Positions 8,408 through 17,377 of a stretch of 64,000 bases of DNA are shown one piece after another; position 1 is the stretch's first letter; every line of letters begins with the position of its first letter. Position numbers and translations under genes: made by a program. This stretch comes from Oscillospiraceae bacterium (lineage in GTDB: Bacteria; Bacillota; Clostridia; Oscillospirales; Oscillospiraceae). Location of the stretch: positions 1 through 64,000 of the forward strand of contig JAFTXW010000005.1 of the NCBI GenBank assembly GCA_017461445.1, in the 5' to 3' direction. The notes under the pieces were generated by a model, which saw nothing but the letters and a program-made list of their open reading frames with translations, had not been told where the DNA came from and did not search any database.

Positions 8408-9462
8408 AGAAAGTCCTGTACATTTCCAATATCGAATCCCCTTATCGAGTCCGTTTTTTTAACGAGCTGTCACAATACTGCGATTTGACGGTTTTATTTG
8501 AACGGGAGAAATCCTCTAACAGAAACGCAGAATGGTCTAAAAGTGAGAGCAATAAAGCACATATCAAATTTTTGCATGGCATCAATATTGGTGGGGAGAA
8601 TGCTTTTTCACTGGGAATTCTGAAAGAAATTTTCTCAGGATATGACGAAATCATTGTGGGCTGTTTCAATTCTCCTGTTCAGATGATGGCGATTTTGGTA
8701 ATGCGGCTGTTCCGTATTCCGTATATGGTCAATGTGGATGGGGAGACCTTCCTGAGAGGGAATAGCTTGAAAACAAAGTTGAAAAAGTTCTTTCTGAAAG
8801 GTGCTAAGAAATATCTTGTGGCAGGTGAAAAATCTGCGGAATCCATTAGGACGGCGCTCGGGGATAAGGATATTGTTCCGTATTATTTTAGCTCGCTGTC
8901 TGACGAAGAAGTGCGAGCAAATGCTGTAAGTTCAAGTAATCAGGTACGGAACAAAACGATTTTGGTTGTTGCGCAGTATTTGCACTGCAAAGGAAATGAT
9001 GTAGCCTTGGATGCTGCACGCATGGACACAACATTGCGCTATAAATTTGTTGGAATGGGTGCTAAAACAGAACAGTTTTTGCACGATTACCAAGGCAGGA
9101 TACCGGATAATGTTGAAATTATTCCATTCCTGCAAAAACAAGAGCTGGAAGAGGAATACAAGCGATGCGCCATGCTGGTTCTGCCATCCCGGCAGGAATG
9201 CTGGGGCCTTGTGATCAACGAGGCGGCATCTTTTGGTATGCCTATTGTGTCTACATGGGGCAGCGGTGCGGCAGTGGAGTTTTTGGTGGATGAATATCCG
9301 CAGTATCTGGCGGAGCCGGGGGATGCGGAGGATCTTCTTGAGTGTATCCATGTAATGCAAAACAGTGAAGTTATATCCGAGTATAGTATGTTTTTGCAGA
9401 ACAAATCGGGAGAATATTGTATTGAGCGCAGTGTTCAAAAGCATATTGAAGCACTAGCTTGA
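8404..9462 (+). CDS. GT4-type glycosyltransferase
   Basis: A 352-residue glycosyltransferase of the GT-B fold. It begins MKKVLYISNIESPYRVRFF, the N-terminal Rossmann strand, and has the donor site PSRQECWGLVINEAASFG (about 260-277) with the E-x7-E spacing of GT4. It probably adds one sugar to the growing lipid-linked unit. The start codon overlaps the radical SAM stop (ATGA). Codon use is more AT-rich than in the radical SAM gene. Donor and acceptor cannot be told. Confidence 0.85.
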   Translation: MKKVLYISNIESPYRVRFFNELSQYCDLTVLFEREKSSNRNAEWSKSESNKAHIKFLHGINIGGENAFSLGILKEIFSGYDEIIVGCFNSPVQMMAILVMRLFRIPYMVNVDGETFLRGNSLKTKLKKFFLKGAKKYLVAGEKSAESIRTALGDKDIVPYYFSSLSDEEVRANAVSSSNQVRNKTILVVAQYLHCKGNDVALDAARMDTTLRYKFVGMGAKTEQFLHDYQGRIPDNVEIIPFLQKQELEEEYKRCAMLVLPSRQECWGLVINEAASFGMPIVSTWGSGAAVEFLVDEYPQYLAEPGDAEDLLECIHVMQNSEVISEYSMFLQNKSGEYCIERSVQKHIEALA

Positions 9463-9478
9463 TGTAGAGGGAAAACGT

Positions 9479-10471
9479 ATGGAAAAGATAGATTTTGTTG
9501 TTACATGGGTAGATGGGAATGATGCAGAGTGGCAGGTAGAGCGATCCAGATTTCTGTCTGATGAAGGACATGATGCGAACGCAATTAATCGTTTTCGAGA
9601 TTGGAACCTGATGAAATACTGGTTTCGGGGAATTGAAAAGTTCGCTCCTTGGGTCAATAATATATATTTTGTGACGTGGGGGCACTATCCAGAATGGCTG
9701 AACACGGAGCATCAAAAGCTTAAAATGATTAAGCACGAGATGTATATCCCTAAAGAATATTTGCCGACATTCAATTCAAATGTAATAGAGCTGTTTCTTC
9801 ATAATATTCCAGGATTGAGCGAACAATTTGTACTGTTTAATGATGACACTTTCCTAACAGACAGAGTAAAGAACATGGATTTTTTTCAGCATGGATTGCC
9901 TCTTGAGACAGTTCGGCTGGGAATGGTAGAGTCTGAGGATGTACGGGCAGTTTTTCCGCATACGGTGTTAAATAACACAGCTATCATTAATAAGCATTTC
10001 GCAAAAAGAGAAGTTCTTAAAAAATACTGGAAAAAGTTCTTCGCTATAAAATACGGTGCAGATATTCTTCGTAATTTTCTGTTGATGCCGTTTAAGTTTT
10101 TTTCTGCATTTTATGATACCCACCTTCCTGCGTCTCATCTGAAAAGTACATTTTACGAAGTCTGGGAGAAGGAACCTGAAATTCTGCAAGAGTGCGGAAC
10201 CCACCGTTTCCGCACACGGGAAGATGTTACCCACTGGCTGATGAAAAACTGGCGGTTCTGCAAAGGTGAGTTTGTTCCCCGCAGCAACAAGTGGGGGAGA
10301 TGCTTTGAAATTGGCCAGGATGATGATATGATCAGTGCTATAAAAAAACAAAAGTACAAGGCAATTTGCATTAACGACAGCGATCCGAATTTGGACTTTG
10401 AAAAGTATCAGAAAGAACTGATAGAAGCGTTTGAAACCATTCTACCGGAAAAGTCCAGTTTCGAAAAGTAG
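9479..10471 (+). CDS. Stealth-family hexose-1-phosphate transferase
   Basis: A 330-residue Stealth protein. The CR1 block IDFVVTWVDGND is at residues 4-15. A CR2-like block follows (DWNLMKYWFRGIEKFAPWV with NIYFVTWG), then FVLFNDDTFL and, in the C-terminal half, a His/Arg-rich CR3/CR4 region (NRSNKWGRCFEIGQDDD-like). The family transfers hexose-1-phosphate, giving phosphodiester links in capsules, and is related to eukaryotic GlcNAc-phosphotransferase. That would make the polymer anionic. The gene has a short gap to the preceding glycosyltransferase and is AT-rich. Confidence 0.88.
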   Translation: MEKIDFVVTWVDGNDAEWQVERSRFLSDEGHDANAINRFRDWNLMKYWFRGIEKFAPWVNNIYFVTWGHYPEWLNTEHQKLKMIKHEMYIPKEYLPTFNSNVIELFLHNIPGLSEQFVLFNDDTFLTDRVKNMDFFQHGLPLETVRLGMVESEDVRAVFPHTVLNNTAIINKHFAKREVLKKYWKKFFAIKYGADILRNFLLMPFKFFSAFYDTHLPASHLKSTFYEVWEKEPEILQECGTHRFRTREDVTHWLMKNWRFCKGEFVPRSNKWGRCFEIGQDDDMISAIKKQKYKAICINDSDPNLDFEKYQKELIEAFETILPEKSSFEK

Positions 10472-10508
10472 ACGAAAAAAAGCGAGGTTCTTCTGTGTGG
10501 GTGCTGGA

Positions 10509-11609
10509 ATGAAAGTTGGTATTGTGACACAGTATGCCTATGATAACATGGGCAATAAATTGCAAAATTATGCGTTACAGCGTAAGTTAGCAGAATATGC
10601 GGATTCTGTGTGTACAATAAAAAACAGACCTAAAGCCAGAGGTATAATGGGAGCTATAAAGCAAAATGCACTTGCGGCGGATTCGATGTTACTTCACAGA
10701 TTGTGCGGGAGATACAGAAAAAGTGAAATATTAAAATTTCACAAGAAATATATTGCGGATAGTTCCGCATATTACTGTACAAGTCAAAATTACCACGGGC
10801 TGAAAACTTTTGATACTTGCGAATTATATTGTGCGGGAAGTGATCAGGTTTGGAAGCCCGGTTCGGGTCGCACAGGTGTTTTTCACTACCTAGGCTTTGC
10901 TCCCACAGAGCGCACCTTCTCCTACGCAGCTAGCTTTGGTGTTGACAGAATCCCGGAGGAGTATCAGGATGCAGTCCGCAAGGGGCTGAATCACATCAAG
11001 TATATCTCCGTCCGGGAGGATGCGGGTAAGCGGATCGTGGAGGAATTGACTGGACGTACCGATGTACAGGTCTTAGTCGACCCTACTATGCTGCTGACCA
11101 CCCAGGAATGGGACGAAGTGGTATCCAAGCCAAAGAAGAAGCTGCCGGAAAAGTATCTGCTGACTTATTTCCTTGGCTCCATTTCGAAGGAACGTAGACA
11201 GGCCATCCAAGAAAAAGCAGCGGAGCTGGGCTGTGAGATCATCGAAACAATGGACCCGGATAGTCCGTTCTATGCCATCGGCCCAGGTGAATTTGTCTGG
11301 CTGATCAAGCATGCGGCTTTGGTCTGCACCGATTCCTTCCACGGAAGCGTATTTTCCTTCCTGTACGGCCGCCCGCTGGCAATTTTTGACCGGAAGGGCT
11401 CCGGGGAGGACATGAGCAGCAGACTGCGGACACTTGCCTCCAAATTCCACTTGGAGGACTGCATGGTGAATGGGGAGAAGCTTCCCCAGCTTTCGCCGGT
11501 TCCAGACTATTCTGCGGGCTATGTGGCCCTGGAGGAAGAACGGGCGAAGTCCAAAGCATTTTTAGACATGGTATTCCAAGAAGCCGAAAGGGCTGGATTA
11601 TGCAAATAG
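10509..11609 (+). CDS. Polysaccharide pyruvyl transferase family protein
   Basis: A 366-residue protein of the CsaB/WcaK family (PF04230). It starts KVGIVTQYAYDNMGNKLQNYALQR-like (the GNxGD-type loop is degenerate here), with CAGSDQVWKPG, SVREDAG and DSFHGSVFSFLYGRP, which are hallmark motifs. These enzymes add pyruvate ketals to sugars, giving a negative charge. The start at 10509 keeps the conserved first strand. The first third is AT-rich and the rest GC-rich, with the change near 10870. In other bacteria, pyruvylated wall polymers are the ligands of surface-layer anchoring domains. Confidence 0.85.
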   Translation: MKVGIVTQYAYDNMGNKLQNYALQRKLAEYADSVCTIKNRPKARGIMGAIKQNALAADSMLLHRLCGRYRKSEILKFHKKYIADSSAYYCTSQNYHGLKTFDTCELYCAGSDQVWKPGSGRTGVFHYLGFAPTERTFSYAASFGVDRIPEEYQDAVRKGLNHIKYISVREDAGKRIVEELTGRTDVQVLVDPTMLLTTQEWDEVVSKPKKKLPEKYLLTYFLGSISKERRQAIQEKAAELGCEIIETMDPDSPFYAIGPGEFVWLIKHAALVCTDSFHGSVFSFLYGRPLAIFDRKGSGEDMSSRLRTLASKFHLEDCMVNGEKLPQLSPVPDYSAGYVALEEERAKSKAFLDMVFQEAERAGLCK

Positions 11610-13126
11610 ACCAAAGAAAAGCAGGCATCCTGCTTAACTACATCAGCGAAGCCATCAAGATTCTGACGGCACTGATCTATACCCCCGTCATGCTGCGGCT
11701 GCTGGGGCAAAGTGAATATGGGCTTTATCAGCTGGTCAGCTCGACGGTCTCTTATCTGAGCCTGCTGAGCTTGGGGTTTGGTAGTGCTTATGTGCGCTAT
11801 CATTCCCGATATCAGGTAAAAAATGACCGGGAGGGGATCGCAAGGCTGAATGGAATGTTCCTGCTGGTATTTAGTACTATGTCAGCGGTATGCCTGATCT
11901 GCGGCGGAGTGATGACGGCAAACGCGCAGCTCGTTTTTGGCAGTGGATTAACTGCTGCGGAGCTGGCGAAGGCGCAAAAGCTGATGCTGATCCTGATCGT
12001 GAGCATGGCGATCACCTTCCCCAACAGCGTATTTTCCTGCTATGTGACCGCTCATGAGGAATTTGTTTTTCAGAAGCTCCTGAATGTAGTGCAGAGCCTT
12101 CTGAATCCCTTCCTGACGCTGCCGCTGTTGCTGCTGGGGTATGGCTCCGTGGCGGTGGTGGCAGTGTCTGCCCTGCTGACGGCGGCATCCTTCGTGGCCA
12201 ATATCTGGTTCTGCGTAAAGCGACTGAATATGCGGGTATCCTTCCGGGGACTGCAATTCTCCCTGCTGAGGGAACTGTGGGGGTTTACCTTCTTTATTTT
12301 CTTAAACGAGATCATCAATCAGATTAACTGGAGTGTAGATAAATTTCTCCTGGGCCGCATGACGGGAACCGCTGCTGTTGCAGTCTATGGTATCGGAGGG
12401 CAGATCAATTCCCTCTATATCCAGATGTCAACGGCAGTGTCTAATGTATTTGTCCCGAGAGTCAACCGTATTGTGGCGGAATCCAACGACAATACGGAGC
12501 TGACCCGGCTGATGACGAAGGTTGGCAGGGTGCAATTTTTGATCCTTGCGCTGATTGTAACTGGCTTTACCTTCTTTGGACAGCCCTTTATCCGGCTTTG
12601 GGCAGGAGAAGGCTATGAGGAGGCCTACTGGGTAGCCCTTTTGCTGATAATTCCCGTCTCTGTACCCTTGATTCAGAACCTGGGGATCGAGATTCAAAGA
12701 GCTAAAAATATGCACCGTGCCAGATCGGTGGTATATGCCTGTCTTGCGGCGGGTAATGTGGCGGTCAGTATCATCTTGATCCCGCGGTGGGGCTGTATTG
12801 GCGCTGCGGCGGGAACAGCCATTGCTATGATTTTGGGCAATGGGCTGTTTATGAACTGGTATTACCATAAAAAAATTGGATTGAACATGATCGATTTCTG
12901 GAAGGAAATCATCTCTTTCCTTCCTGCGCTTTTCCTGGTGTGCCTGTTTGGCGCAATTTATGGACATTGTGGGAAAATTAATGGGTGGCTGTCCTTGATG
13001 GCGTCAGCGGCCTTGTATACTGCGGTGTATGCTGCAGTTATGTGGCTTTTGGGCCTGAACAAGTATGAAAGACGGCTTGTTGGAAAACTGCTCTCAAAAC
13101 TTCCGGGAGTGAAGAAGGAAATATGA
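11600..13126 (+). CDS. wzx: Wzx-type polysaccharide flippase
   Basis: A 508-residue membrane protein of the MVF/MATE-like flippase superfamily with about 12-14 helices. It starts RKAGILLNYISEAIKILTAL, followed by TPVMLRLLGQSEYGLYQL, a pattern typical of RfbX/Wzx proteins. It would flip the finished lipid-linked repeat unit across the membrane for Wzy. It overlaps the pyruvyl transferase by 10 nt and the next gene by 4. Together with Wzy, the priming transferase and the Wzz homologue at 14380 this makes a complete Wzx/Wzy pathway. Confidence 0.9.
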   Translation: MQIDQRKAGILLNYISEAIKILTALIYTPVMLRLLGQSEYGLYQLVSSTVSYLSLLSLGFGSAYVRYHSRYQVKNDREGIARLNGMFLLVFSTMSAVCLICGGVMTANAQLVFGSGLTAAELAKAQKLMLILIVSMAITFPNSVFSCYVTAHEEFVFQKLLNVVQSLLNPFLTLPLLLLGYGSVAVVAVSALLTAASFVANIWFCVKRLNMRVSFRGLQFSLLRELWGFTFFIFLNEIINQINWSVDKFLLGRMTGTAAVAVYGIGGQINSLYIQMSTAVSNVFVPRVNRIVAESNDNTELTRLMTKVGRVQFLILALIVTGFTFFGQPFIRLWAGEGYEEAYWVALLLIIPVSVPLIQNLGIEIQRAKNMHRARSVVYACLAAGNVAVSIILIPRWGCIGAAAGTAIAMILGNGLFMNWYYHKKIGLNMIDFWKEIISFLPALFLVCLFGAIYGHCGKINGWLSLMASAALYTAVYAAVMWLLGLNKYERRLVGKLLSKLPGVKKEI

Positions 13127-14280
13127 GTCAACTTACGCAAAAAGAAGCATGCTGCGGTTGCGGTGCCTGCGCGCAGGTCTGTGTCAAAAACTGTATCACC
13201 ATGAAAGCGGACGAGGAAGGCTTTCGTTATCCATCTGTGGATATGCAACAGTGTGTCAACTGTGGCCTGTGTGAACGGGTGTGTCCTATTTTAAATAAAC
13301 CGGAAACGGAAGCTCCCTCTCAGGTAAGTGCTTATGCGGCCTATACAAATGAGGAAGCTATCCGCGAGGCCAGTTCTTCCGGCGGCATTTTTACGCTGCT
13401 GGCAGAAGCCGTCCTGTCCCGGCAGGGCGTGGTTTTCGGTGCGGCCTTTGACGAGAAATTTGATGTTCATCATGTGATGGTGGACCGGCTGGAAGACCTG
13501 TGGCGGCTGCGGGGCAGTAAGTATGTCCAAAGCCGGATCGGGGACACCTATCGGCAGGCGAAGGAGCAGCTGGAGTCGGGCCGACCGGTACTGTTTTCCG
13601 GTGTGGCCTGCCAAATTGCGGGGTTAAAGAACTTCCTGGGAAAGAATTACAGCAAACTGTACACTGTGGACGTGCTATGCCACGGTGTCCCGTCTCCCAG
13701 AGCGTGGAATAAATACAAACAGGCACAGGAAACTGCTGTTGACAGTGAAATTCAGTCCATTTTTTTTAGAAGCAAAGTAGCTGGCTGGAAAAAGTTTTCC
13801 ATGGTATTGGAGTTCCAGAATGGGGGGCAATACTGCGAACTTCTTTCCGAGGATGCCTTTATGAAGTGGTTCCTGAGAGATATCTGCTTACGGCCCTCCT
13901 GTCACAGCTGTCGCTTCAAAAGCTTGCCTTACCCGGCGGATATCACTTTGGGTGATGCTTGGGGAATTGACAGGCTGATGCCGGATATGGACGACGACCG
14001 GGGCACATCCGTTGTGCTGGTAAACACGGAAAAGGGAAGTACACTATGGGCGAAAATCCAGGATCGGATGGTAGTCCGACAAGGGGATGTGGAACAACTG
14101 CTCGCTCCGAATGGTGCGGCTAAGAAATCGGTGAAAGCCCATCCGAAACGAAAAGCGTTCTTTACTGCAATGAACAACGGTGCGACGGCAGACCAGCTGA
14201 CACGGATGGTACGGGTACCTCTGGTGCGAAGGGTACTTTCCTTTGGTAAACGGTGTGTAAAGAAGATTCTGAAAATATAA
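13123..14280 (+). CDS. FrhB-like iron-sulfur protein with N-terminal ferredoxin domain
   Basis: A 385-residue protein. An N-terminal 2x[4Fe-4S] ferredoxin part (CCGCGACAQVC and CVNCGLCERVCP) is followed by the coenzyme F420 hydrogenase beta-subunit N and C domains (SSGGIFTLLAEAVL, LFSGVACQIAGL, DITLGDAWG). Such proteins recur beside polysaccharide pyruvyl transferases in Clostridia and Bacteroidales polysaccharide loci, where their reaction is not established to my knowledge. The gene closes the operon and overlaps the flippase stop by 4 nt. An oxidoreductase acting on a sugar of the repeat unit is the simplest inference. Confidence 0.82.
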   Translation: MSQLTQKEACCGCGACAQVCVKNCITMKADEEGFRYPSVDMQQCVNCGLCERVCPILNKPETEAPSQVSAYAAYTNEEAIREASSSGGIFTLLAEAVLSRQGVVFGAAFDEKFDVHHVMVDRLEDLWRLRGSKYVQSRIGDTYRQAKEQLESGRPVLFSGVACQIAGLKNFLGKNYSKLYTVDVLCHGVPSPRAWNKYKQAQETAVDSEIQSIFFRSKVAGWKKFSMVLEFQNGGQYCELLSEDAFMKWFLRDICLRPSCHSCRFKSLPYPADITLGDAWGIDRLMPDMDDDRGTSVVLVNTEKGSTLWAKIQDRMVVRQGDVEQLLAPNGAAKKSVKAHPKRKAFFTAMNNGATADQLTRMVRVPLVRRVLSFGKRCVKKILKI

Positions 14281-14288
14281 CGAATTAC

Positions 14289-14317
14289 TTGCGAATTTTT
14301 GCTCCATGTAGTATAAT
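14289..14317 (+). promoter_or_regulatory. Promoter of the Wzz-kinase/LCP unit
   Basis: TTGCGA (14289-14294), 17-bp spacer, TATAAT (14312-14317). It sits directly after the FrhB-like stop, with no terminator visible in between, so read-through from the first operon is also likely. Confidence 0.65.
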
Positions 14318-14379
14318 GATTCAAATTATTGACTTGTGGCGGCTTTGTTGAGAAGGGGCTGCTGCGATGGAGGGTCCAA

Positions 14380-15912
14380 ATGGACGAAAAGACGATAAAC
14401 AACAACGACGAAATAGAGATCGACCTTTCGCGGCTGATTGGGGCGGTGGTGAATAAGGCCTGGTTGGTGGGGCTGGTTGCTGTGGCTTGTGCTGTGGTGA
14501 CGTTTTTGGGGACGTTTTTCTTCATTTCCCCCAAGTATCAGTCCACGGCTATGTTCTATGTCAACAACAACTCCCTGTCCCTGGGTGAGGCTTCGCTGAG
14601 CATCACCTCCTCAGATATTTCCGCATCCCGTGGTCTGGTCAAGTCCTATATCGTCATTCTCAAGACCCGGGAATCGCTCAACGATGTGATCGATTATGCC
14701 GGGGTGGATCGTACTTACGCGGAGCTGAAGAGCATGATCTCCGCGGAGGCGGTGGATTCTACGGAAATTTTTCAGGTGGTGGTCACCAGTGAAGATCCCG
14801 CGGAGGCGGAGAAGATCGCGGACGCTATTGCCTACATCCTGCCCAAGCGGATCTCCAGCATCATTGAGGGAACCTCCGCCAAGGTGGTGGATTCTGCGGT
14901 GCTGCCTGTGAAGCCCAGCTCTCCCAGCTACACCAAAAACACCATGCTGGGCTTTGCGATCGGTCTGGCCCTGATGGCGGCCATCATTGTTCTGCGGGAG
15001 CTGATGGACATCACCATCCGCACCGAGGACGACATCGCCCAGAGCTGTAAGCATCCCGTTCTGGCGGCTGTGCCCGATATGGAGCTCCACTCCAAGGGCG
15101 GCTACTACTATGGCTATGGCAGCAGCAAGAAGGGCCGCGCCAAGTCCGGTTCCCGTAAGGGACAGGTGGAGCTTGTGGGCGGCAACATCAGCTTCGTGGC
15201 CGCGGAGGCCTACAAGCTGCTGCGTACCAAGCTGCAGTTCTCCTTTGCGGATGAGGGCAGCTGCCGTGTCATTGGCGTTTCCAGTGCCCTGACCAGCGAA
15301 GGCAAGAGCCTTTCTGCCGTTAATCTGGCCTACTCCATGTCCCAGCTGGGCAAGCGGGTGCTGCTGGTTGACTGCGATATGCGCCGTCCTTCCCTGTCCG
15401 AGAAGCTGCCCATCAGCAAGGCCCCTGGTCTTTCCGACTTCCTGACGGGTCAGACCGCTGCGGACAACCTGATCCAGCTGTGCGGCATCAAGGAGGACGA
15501 GCGTGCGTTCCACGCCATCTCCTCCGGCCACATTCCCCCCAACCCCATGGAGCTGCTCAGCTCCAGCAGAATGGAGCGGATGCTGGCACGTCTGCGCAAC
15601 AGCTACGATTACATCATTCTGGACCTGCCCCCTGTTGGCGAGGTCAGTGACGCACTGACGGTCACCAAGCTGACTGACGGCATGCTGGTGGTGGTTCGCC
15701 AGAACCACTGCGACCGGATCGCTCTGAACGCTGCTATCCGGCAGTTTGAATTCGTGGATGCCAAGATTCTGGGCATTGTGTTCAACTGCATTTCCGACGA
15801 ACGGGGCGGCTACAGCAAGCGGTACTATAAGAAATACTTTAAGAAGAACGACGGCTACGAAAAGGCTGCTGCCCGGGCAAATTCCCAGTCCCGGGTTCGT
15901 GTGGAAAAGTAA
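14380..15912 (+). CDS. Fused Wzz chain-length regulator and BY-family tyrosine kinase
   Basis: A 510-residue protein. The N-terminal Wzz domain has two membrane helices (about 27-50 and 188-207) around an extracellular part. The C-terminal kinase has Walker A TSEGKS (about 305-310), Walker A' VLLVDCDMRRP, Walker B YIILDLPP (about 410) and a Tyr-rich tail (GGYSKRYYKKYFKKNDGY) for autophosphorylation. It controls polymer length by cycles of phosphorylation. Most Gram-positives carry these as two proteins (CpsC/CpsD), so the one-piece Wzc-like layout is notable. ATG 14380 follows GGAGGG. The partner phosphatase is the next gene, 3 nt downstream. Confidence 0.88.
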   Translation: MDEKTINNNDEIEIDLSRLIGAVVNKAWLVGLVAVACAVVTFLGTFFFISPKYQSTAMFYVNNNSLSLGEASLSITSSDISASRGLVKSYIVILKTRESLNDVIDYAGVDRTYAELKSMISAEAVDSTEIFQVVVTSEDPAEAEKIADAIAYILPKRISSIIEGTSAKVVDSAVLPVKPSSPSYTKNTMLGFAIGLALMAAIIVLRELMDITIRTEDDIAQSCKHPVLAAVPDMELHSKGGYYYGYGSSKKGRAKSGSRKGQVELVGGNISFVAAEAYKLLRTKLQFSFADEGSCRVIGVSSALTSEGKSLSAVNLAYSMSQLGKRVLLVDCDMRRPSLSEKLPISKAPGLSDFLTGQTAADNLIQLCGIKEDERAFHAISSGHIPPNPMELLSSSRMERMLARLRNSYDYIILDLPPVGEVSDALTVTKLTDGMLVVVRQNHCDRIALNAAIRQFEFVDAKILGIVFNCISDERGGYSKRYYKKYFKKNDGYEKAAARANSQSRVRVEK

Positions 15913-15915
15913 ATC

Positions 15916-16656
15916 ATGGTCAGCGTGACGGATTTTCACAGCCACGTCCTGCCGGGCATCGACGACGGCAGCGGTTCAGTGGAGGAATCCATCGCCATGC
16001 TGCGGCTGGAAGCGGAGCAGGGGATCCGTCGTGTGATTGCCACTCCCCACTTCTATGCCCAGTATGAGACCCCGGAGGAATTCCTGCGTAAGCGGAATCG
16101 AGCGGAAGCCCGGCTGCGCAAAGCCATAGAGGGCTGCGAGGGCCTGCCAAAGCTGGGAGTCGGCGCGGAGGTGTATTTTTTCCGGGGCATGAGCCAATCG
16201 GACTTTCTGCCCTGGTTGACAATCCGCGGAAAACGTTGTATTCTAATAGAAATGCCCCCCGCCCCCTGGACGGAGGATGTTTACCGGGAGCTGGCGGCCA
16301 TCCGGGAGCGGCAGGGCCTGATCCCTATCATCGCCCACATTGACCGCTACATCGCGCCCCTGCGCACCTATGGCATCCCCCGGAAGCTGGCGGAGCTGCC
16401 GGTGCTGGTGCAGGCCAATGCGGGATTCTTTCTGGAAAAATCCACGGCGGGCATGGCGATTCGGATGCTGAAGGCGGATCAGATCCACCTTCTGGGCTCC
16501 GACTGCCACAATATGACTTCCCGCACGCCGAACCTGCAGGCTGCGATGGACTGCATCCGGGAGAAGCTGGGAGATGCCCCCCTGCGGAGGATCCGCAGAT
16601 ATGAACGCCAAATCCTTGGGGATCAGGGCGATCCCCGACATGTAAGAATGGAGTGA
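15916..16656 (+). CDS. CpsB/YwqE-type protein-tyrosine phosphatase (PHP fold)
   Basis: A 246-residue metal-dependent phosphatase of the polymerase/histidinol phosphatase fold. DFHSHVLPGIDDGS near the N-terminus gives the metal-binding HxH and DDG. IATPHFY, IIAHIDRY and LLGSDCHNM supply further metal ligands. It dephosphorylates the tail of the tyrosine kinase encoded just upstream, resetting chain-length control. Size and order (kinase then phosphatase) match Gram-positive capsule loci. Confidence 0.9.
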   Translation: MVSVTDFHSHVLPGIDDGSGSVEESIAMLRLEAEQGIRRVIATPHFYAQYETPEEFLRKRNRAEARLRKAIEGCEGLPKLGVGAEVYFFRGMSQSDFLPWLTIRGKRCILIEMPPAPWTEDVYRELAAIRERQGLIPIIAHIDRYIAPLRTYGIPRKLAELPVLVQANAGFFLEKSTAGMAIRMLKADQIHLLGSDCHNMTSRTPNLQAAMDCIREKLGDAPLRRIRRYERQILGDQGDPRHVRME

Positions 16657-16660
16657 GGAT

Positions 16661-17347
16661 ATGAGAAAACTGATTTGTCTGCTCACTGCGCTGCTGGTAT
16701 GCGTCAGCCTGGCCTGCCCTGCCTTTGCTGCTGGGGATACCTTTGTGCCCAGCATCAGCTACAAGGACGGCCCCGAAATCGAGGATGCCGAAATGAATGG
16801 CGAGGATGTGGAGGACTGTCTGGTGGTCTCCTCCATTACCGATGCCAAGAACAAGTCCACCGATATCTATCAGGAGGATCGTGACCTGCTGCTGGAGGTC
16901 TACGACAAGTTGGATGATGGCTCCATGAAGCTGCCCCTGGAGAATGACGAGTACGTCATCCGGGAACTGGTGGATGTGAGCTTTGAGAAGAGCGGCTGTG
17001 TCGAGCCTGCGCACGGCCACCAGGAGTGGCTGGCCCAGGAGAGCAATACCGTCACCATCAAGTTTGACCTGGGTGTAGCGAAGGCCACCGATGTGGTCGT
17101 GATGGTCTATGTGAACGGTGAGTGGACGCCTGTGGAGAGTGTGGAAAACAACGGCGATGGCACCGTTACCTGTGTCTTCGAGGACATCTGCCCCGTGGCC
17201 TTCTGCGTGGAGGCGGATTCGGTGGATTCCACACCCCAGACCGGCGATGCCATGAACCAGAACCTGATCCTGTGGATTGTGCTGATGGCGGTCTCTCTGG
17301 CAGCCATCGTGATCCTGGTGGTGTCCCGCCGGAAGCAGGCCCGGTAA
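16661..17347 (+). CDS. Secreted protein with PQTGD sortase-like tail
   Basis: A 228-residue protein of unknown function. It has a signal peptide ending in PAFAAG, an acidic globular part rich in beta-forming residues, then TPQTGD, a hydrophobic helix and the basic tail RRKQAR. This C-terminus has the layout of a sortase signal with PQTG in place of LPxTG, a variant common in Clostridia. It is co-transcribed with the capsule phosphatase (4 nt before it) and the LCP ligase, so it may serve polymer assembly at the wall. No sortase gene is in the window. Confidence 0.75.
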   Translation: MRKLICLLTALLVCVSLACPAFAAGDTFVPSISYKDGPEIEDAEMNGEDVEDCLVVSSITDAKNKSTDIYQEDRDLLLEVYDKLDDGSMKLPLENDEYVIRELVDVSFEKSGCVEPAHGHQEWLAQESNTVTIKFDLGVAKATDVVVMVYVNGEWTPVESVENNGDGTVTCVFEDICPVAFCVEADSVDSTPQTGDAMNQNLILWIVLMAVSLAAIVILVVSRRKQAR

Positions 17348-17377
17348 TAAGGAAACGCGGCAGATAGGGTGAATACA

